Shown: positions 63,347 through 64,000 of the stretch, piece by piece | Layout: every line of letters starts with the position of its first letter | Numbering within the stretch: position 1 is the first letter of the stretch | NCBI GenBank assembly: GCA_963578475.1 | Contig: CAUZCL010000022.1 | Location: 1 to 64,000 of the forward strand | Source of the DNA: SMYC01 sp963578475 | GTDB taxonomy: Bacteria > Acidobacteriota > Vicinamibacteria > Marinacidobacterales > SMYC01 | DNA length: 64,000 bases | Direction: 5' to 3' | Translations under genes and position numbers: made by a program | The notes under the pieces: model-generated | Seen by the model: only the letters and a program-made list of their open reading frames with translations | Told to the model about the DNA's origin: nothing | Databases searched by the model: none

Positions 63347-64000
63347 CTAATCGTAAGTAAATACCTCCCCCGGCAAGTGGGGTGTCGTGTCAGGTGCGAC
63401 GCGCTTCTGGCTCGCTTGCTCATAGGCATGGGCGAGGCGGATCAACGTCGGTTCGCTGAATGGTCTTCCCAGGAACTCGATCGATATGGGCAGCCCTTCG
63501 CTGTTGACGCCAGCGGGCATCACGATCGCGGGAAGGCCGGTGATCGCGCTAATCGGGTTGTCCCGCGGACCGCGATCGTCCGTGCCGATGGGCGGTGCTA
63601 CGAGTGCTTTGAAGGGATGTACGAGTGCTTCGATGTGATATTCGTCCATCAGATCCACGATGAGCTTGCGGATCGTCAGGCGGTTCTCCAAACGGGAGAG
63701 ATAGCGCTTGTCGAAATCGGGCGATTCCACGCTGCGCGTAAGGTCGAACGCCCGATCCATGCTCTTCAGGTACTGACCCGTTGCGATCAGTTCGTCCAGG
63801 CTCCGCACCGGCGTGTCCGGTCCCCGGTTTTTCAGGTAGACATCGAAGATGAAGCGGAACTCGTAGATGCTCGCCCGAGCGTTCGGAATGAATTCAATCA
63901 GATCCATACCTGTCGTCAGACCATCCAGAATGACCGCGCCACGGTCGCGCATCAGATCGATCTGCTTTTCGATGAGGTCGTTGATCTCCTGAAACTCGGC
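63347..64000 (-). CDS. Amidase, C-terminal part (runs off the window)
   Basis: At least 217 residues of an amidase-signature family protein. IEKQIDLMRDRGAVILDG, ISAITGLPAIVMPAGVNSEGLPISIEFLGRPFSEPTLIRLAHAYEQA is spread over two conserved blocks (about 63890-63960 and 63420-63545), with the second typical of glutamyl-tRNA amidotransferase A-like and exported amidases. The catalytic Ser-Ser-Lys region lies beyond the window edge at 64000. Convergent with the amidohydrolase pair, possibly in a related peptide or amide degradation role. Confidence 0.9.
   Translation of the reverse strand, partial: AEFQEINDLIEKQIDLMRDRGAVILDGLTTGMDLIEFIPNARASIYEFRFIFDVYLKNRGPDTPVRSLDELIATGQYLKSMDRAFDLTRSVESPDFDKRYLSRLENRLTIRKLIVDLMDEYHIEALVHPFKALVAPPIGTDDRGPRDNPISAITGLPAIVMPAGVNSEGLPISIEFLGRPFSEPTLIRLAHAYEQASQKRVAPDTTPHLPGEVFTYD

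Noticed and set aside
1..64000. CRISPR arrays, tRNA or rRNA genes
   Set aside because: No regularly spaced repeats and no cloverleaf or conserved rRNA sequence were noticed on either strand by reading. A dedicated scan was not possible.

Overview
The window is GC-rich bacterial chromosome, organised as short operons on both strands with good Shine-Dalgarno sites. FHA, SpoIIE and STAS signalling proteins, TolC-type outer-membrane proteins and lipoproteins point to a diderm environmental bacterium, perhaps Acidobacteriota or Myxococcota. No rRNA or tRNA gene was seen, so the lineage is only an inference.

1-5.4 kb is housekeeping: the 3' end of a group II intron abutting citrate synthase (gltA), a DUF1802 protein, an SDR, a membrane glycosyltransferase and fdhD. 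A MATE transporter broken by several frameshifts follows (5.4-6.75 kb). 6.8-15.4 kb is a cell-surface glycan region: two large polytopic membrane proteins, a GT2 glycosyltransferase, a NodU/CmcH-type carbamoyltransferase and a polysaccharide deacetylase. 15.4-24.5 kb looks foreign and less GC-rich in places. It holds a probable operon of an AAC(3)-family acyltransferase, a MaoC-SDR fusion, an FkbH-like protein and an acyl carrier protein, suggesting an ACP-borne small acyl group put on a surface sugar. 24.4-27 kb and 30.4-31 kb are graveyards of gene fragments (membrane glycosyltransferase, SGNH hydrolase, GGDEF, threonine dehydratase), with a 933-aa coiled-coil protein between them.

The centrepiece is 31-54.7 kb. 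A minus-strand run starts with an NHLP-leader precursor peptide (54399-54719). It continues with a class II lanthipeptide synthetase LanM (51020-54352), a GNAT protein, two TolC-like proteins, an HlyD adaptor, a C39-peptidase ABC transporter and a second NHLM-type ABC transporter carrying two FHA domains, and ends with an RsbW-like kinase. Facing it on the plus strand are two paralogous coiled-coil/FHA proteins, a cNMP-binding/FHA protein, a STAS protein and an FHA-GAF-SpoIIE phosphatase. The layout suggests a lanthipeptide whose export or expression is controlled by phospho-dependent FHA signalling. A recurring short Thr-hydrophobic-hydrophobic-x-Pro motif beside the FHA domains is a candidate phospho-switch.

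55-59.4 kb holds an SDR and a minus-strand operon of a sigma-54 activator, a HAD/kinase-like fusion and a methyltransferase. 59.9-64 kb holds a small lipoprotein, two tandem exported amidohydrolases and the 3' part of an amidase. Two hairpin elements with shared terminal repeats (50836-51002 and 60430-60510) form a small MITE-like family.
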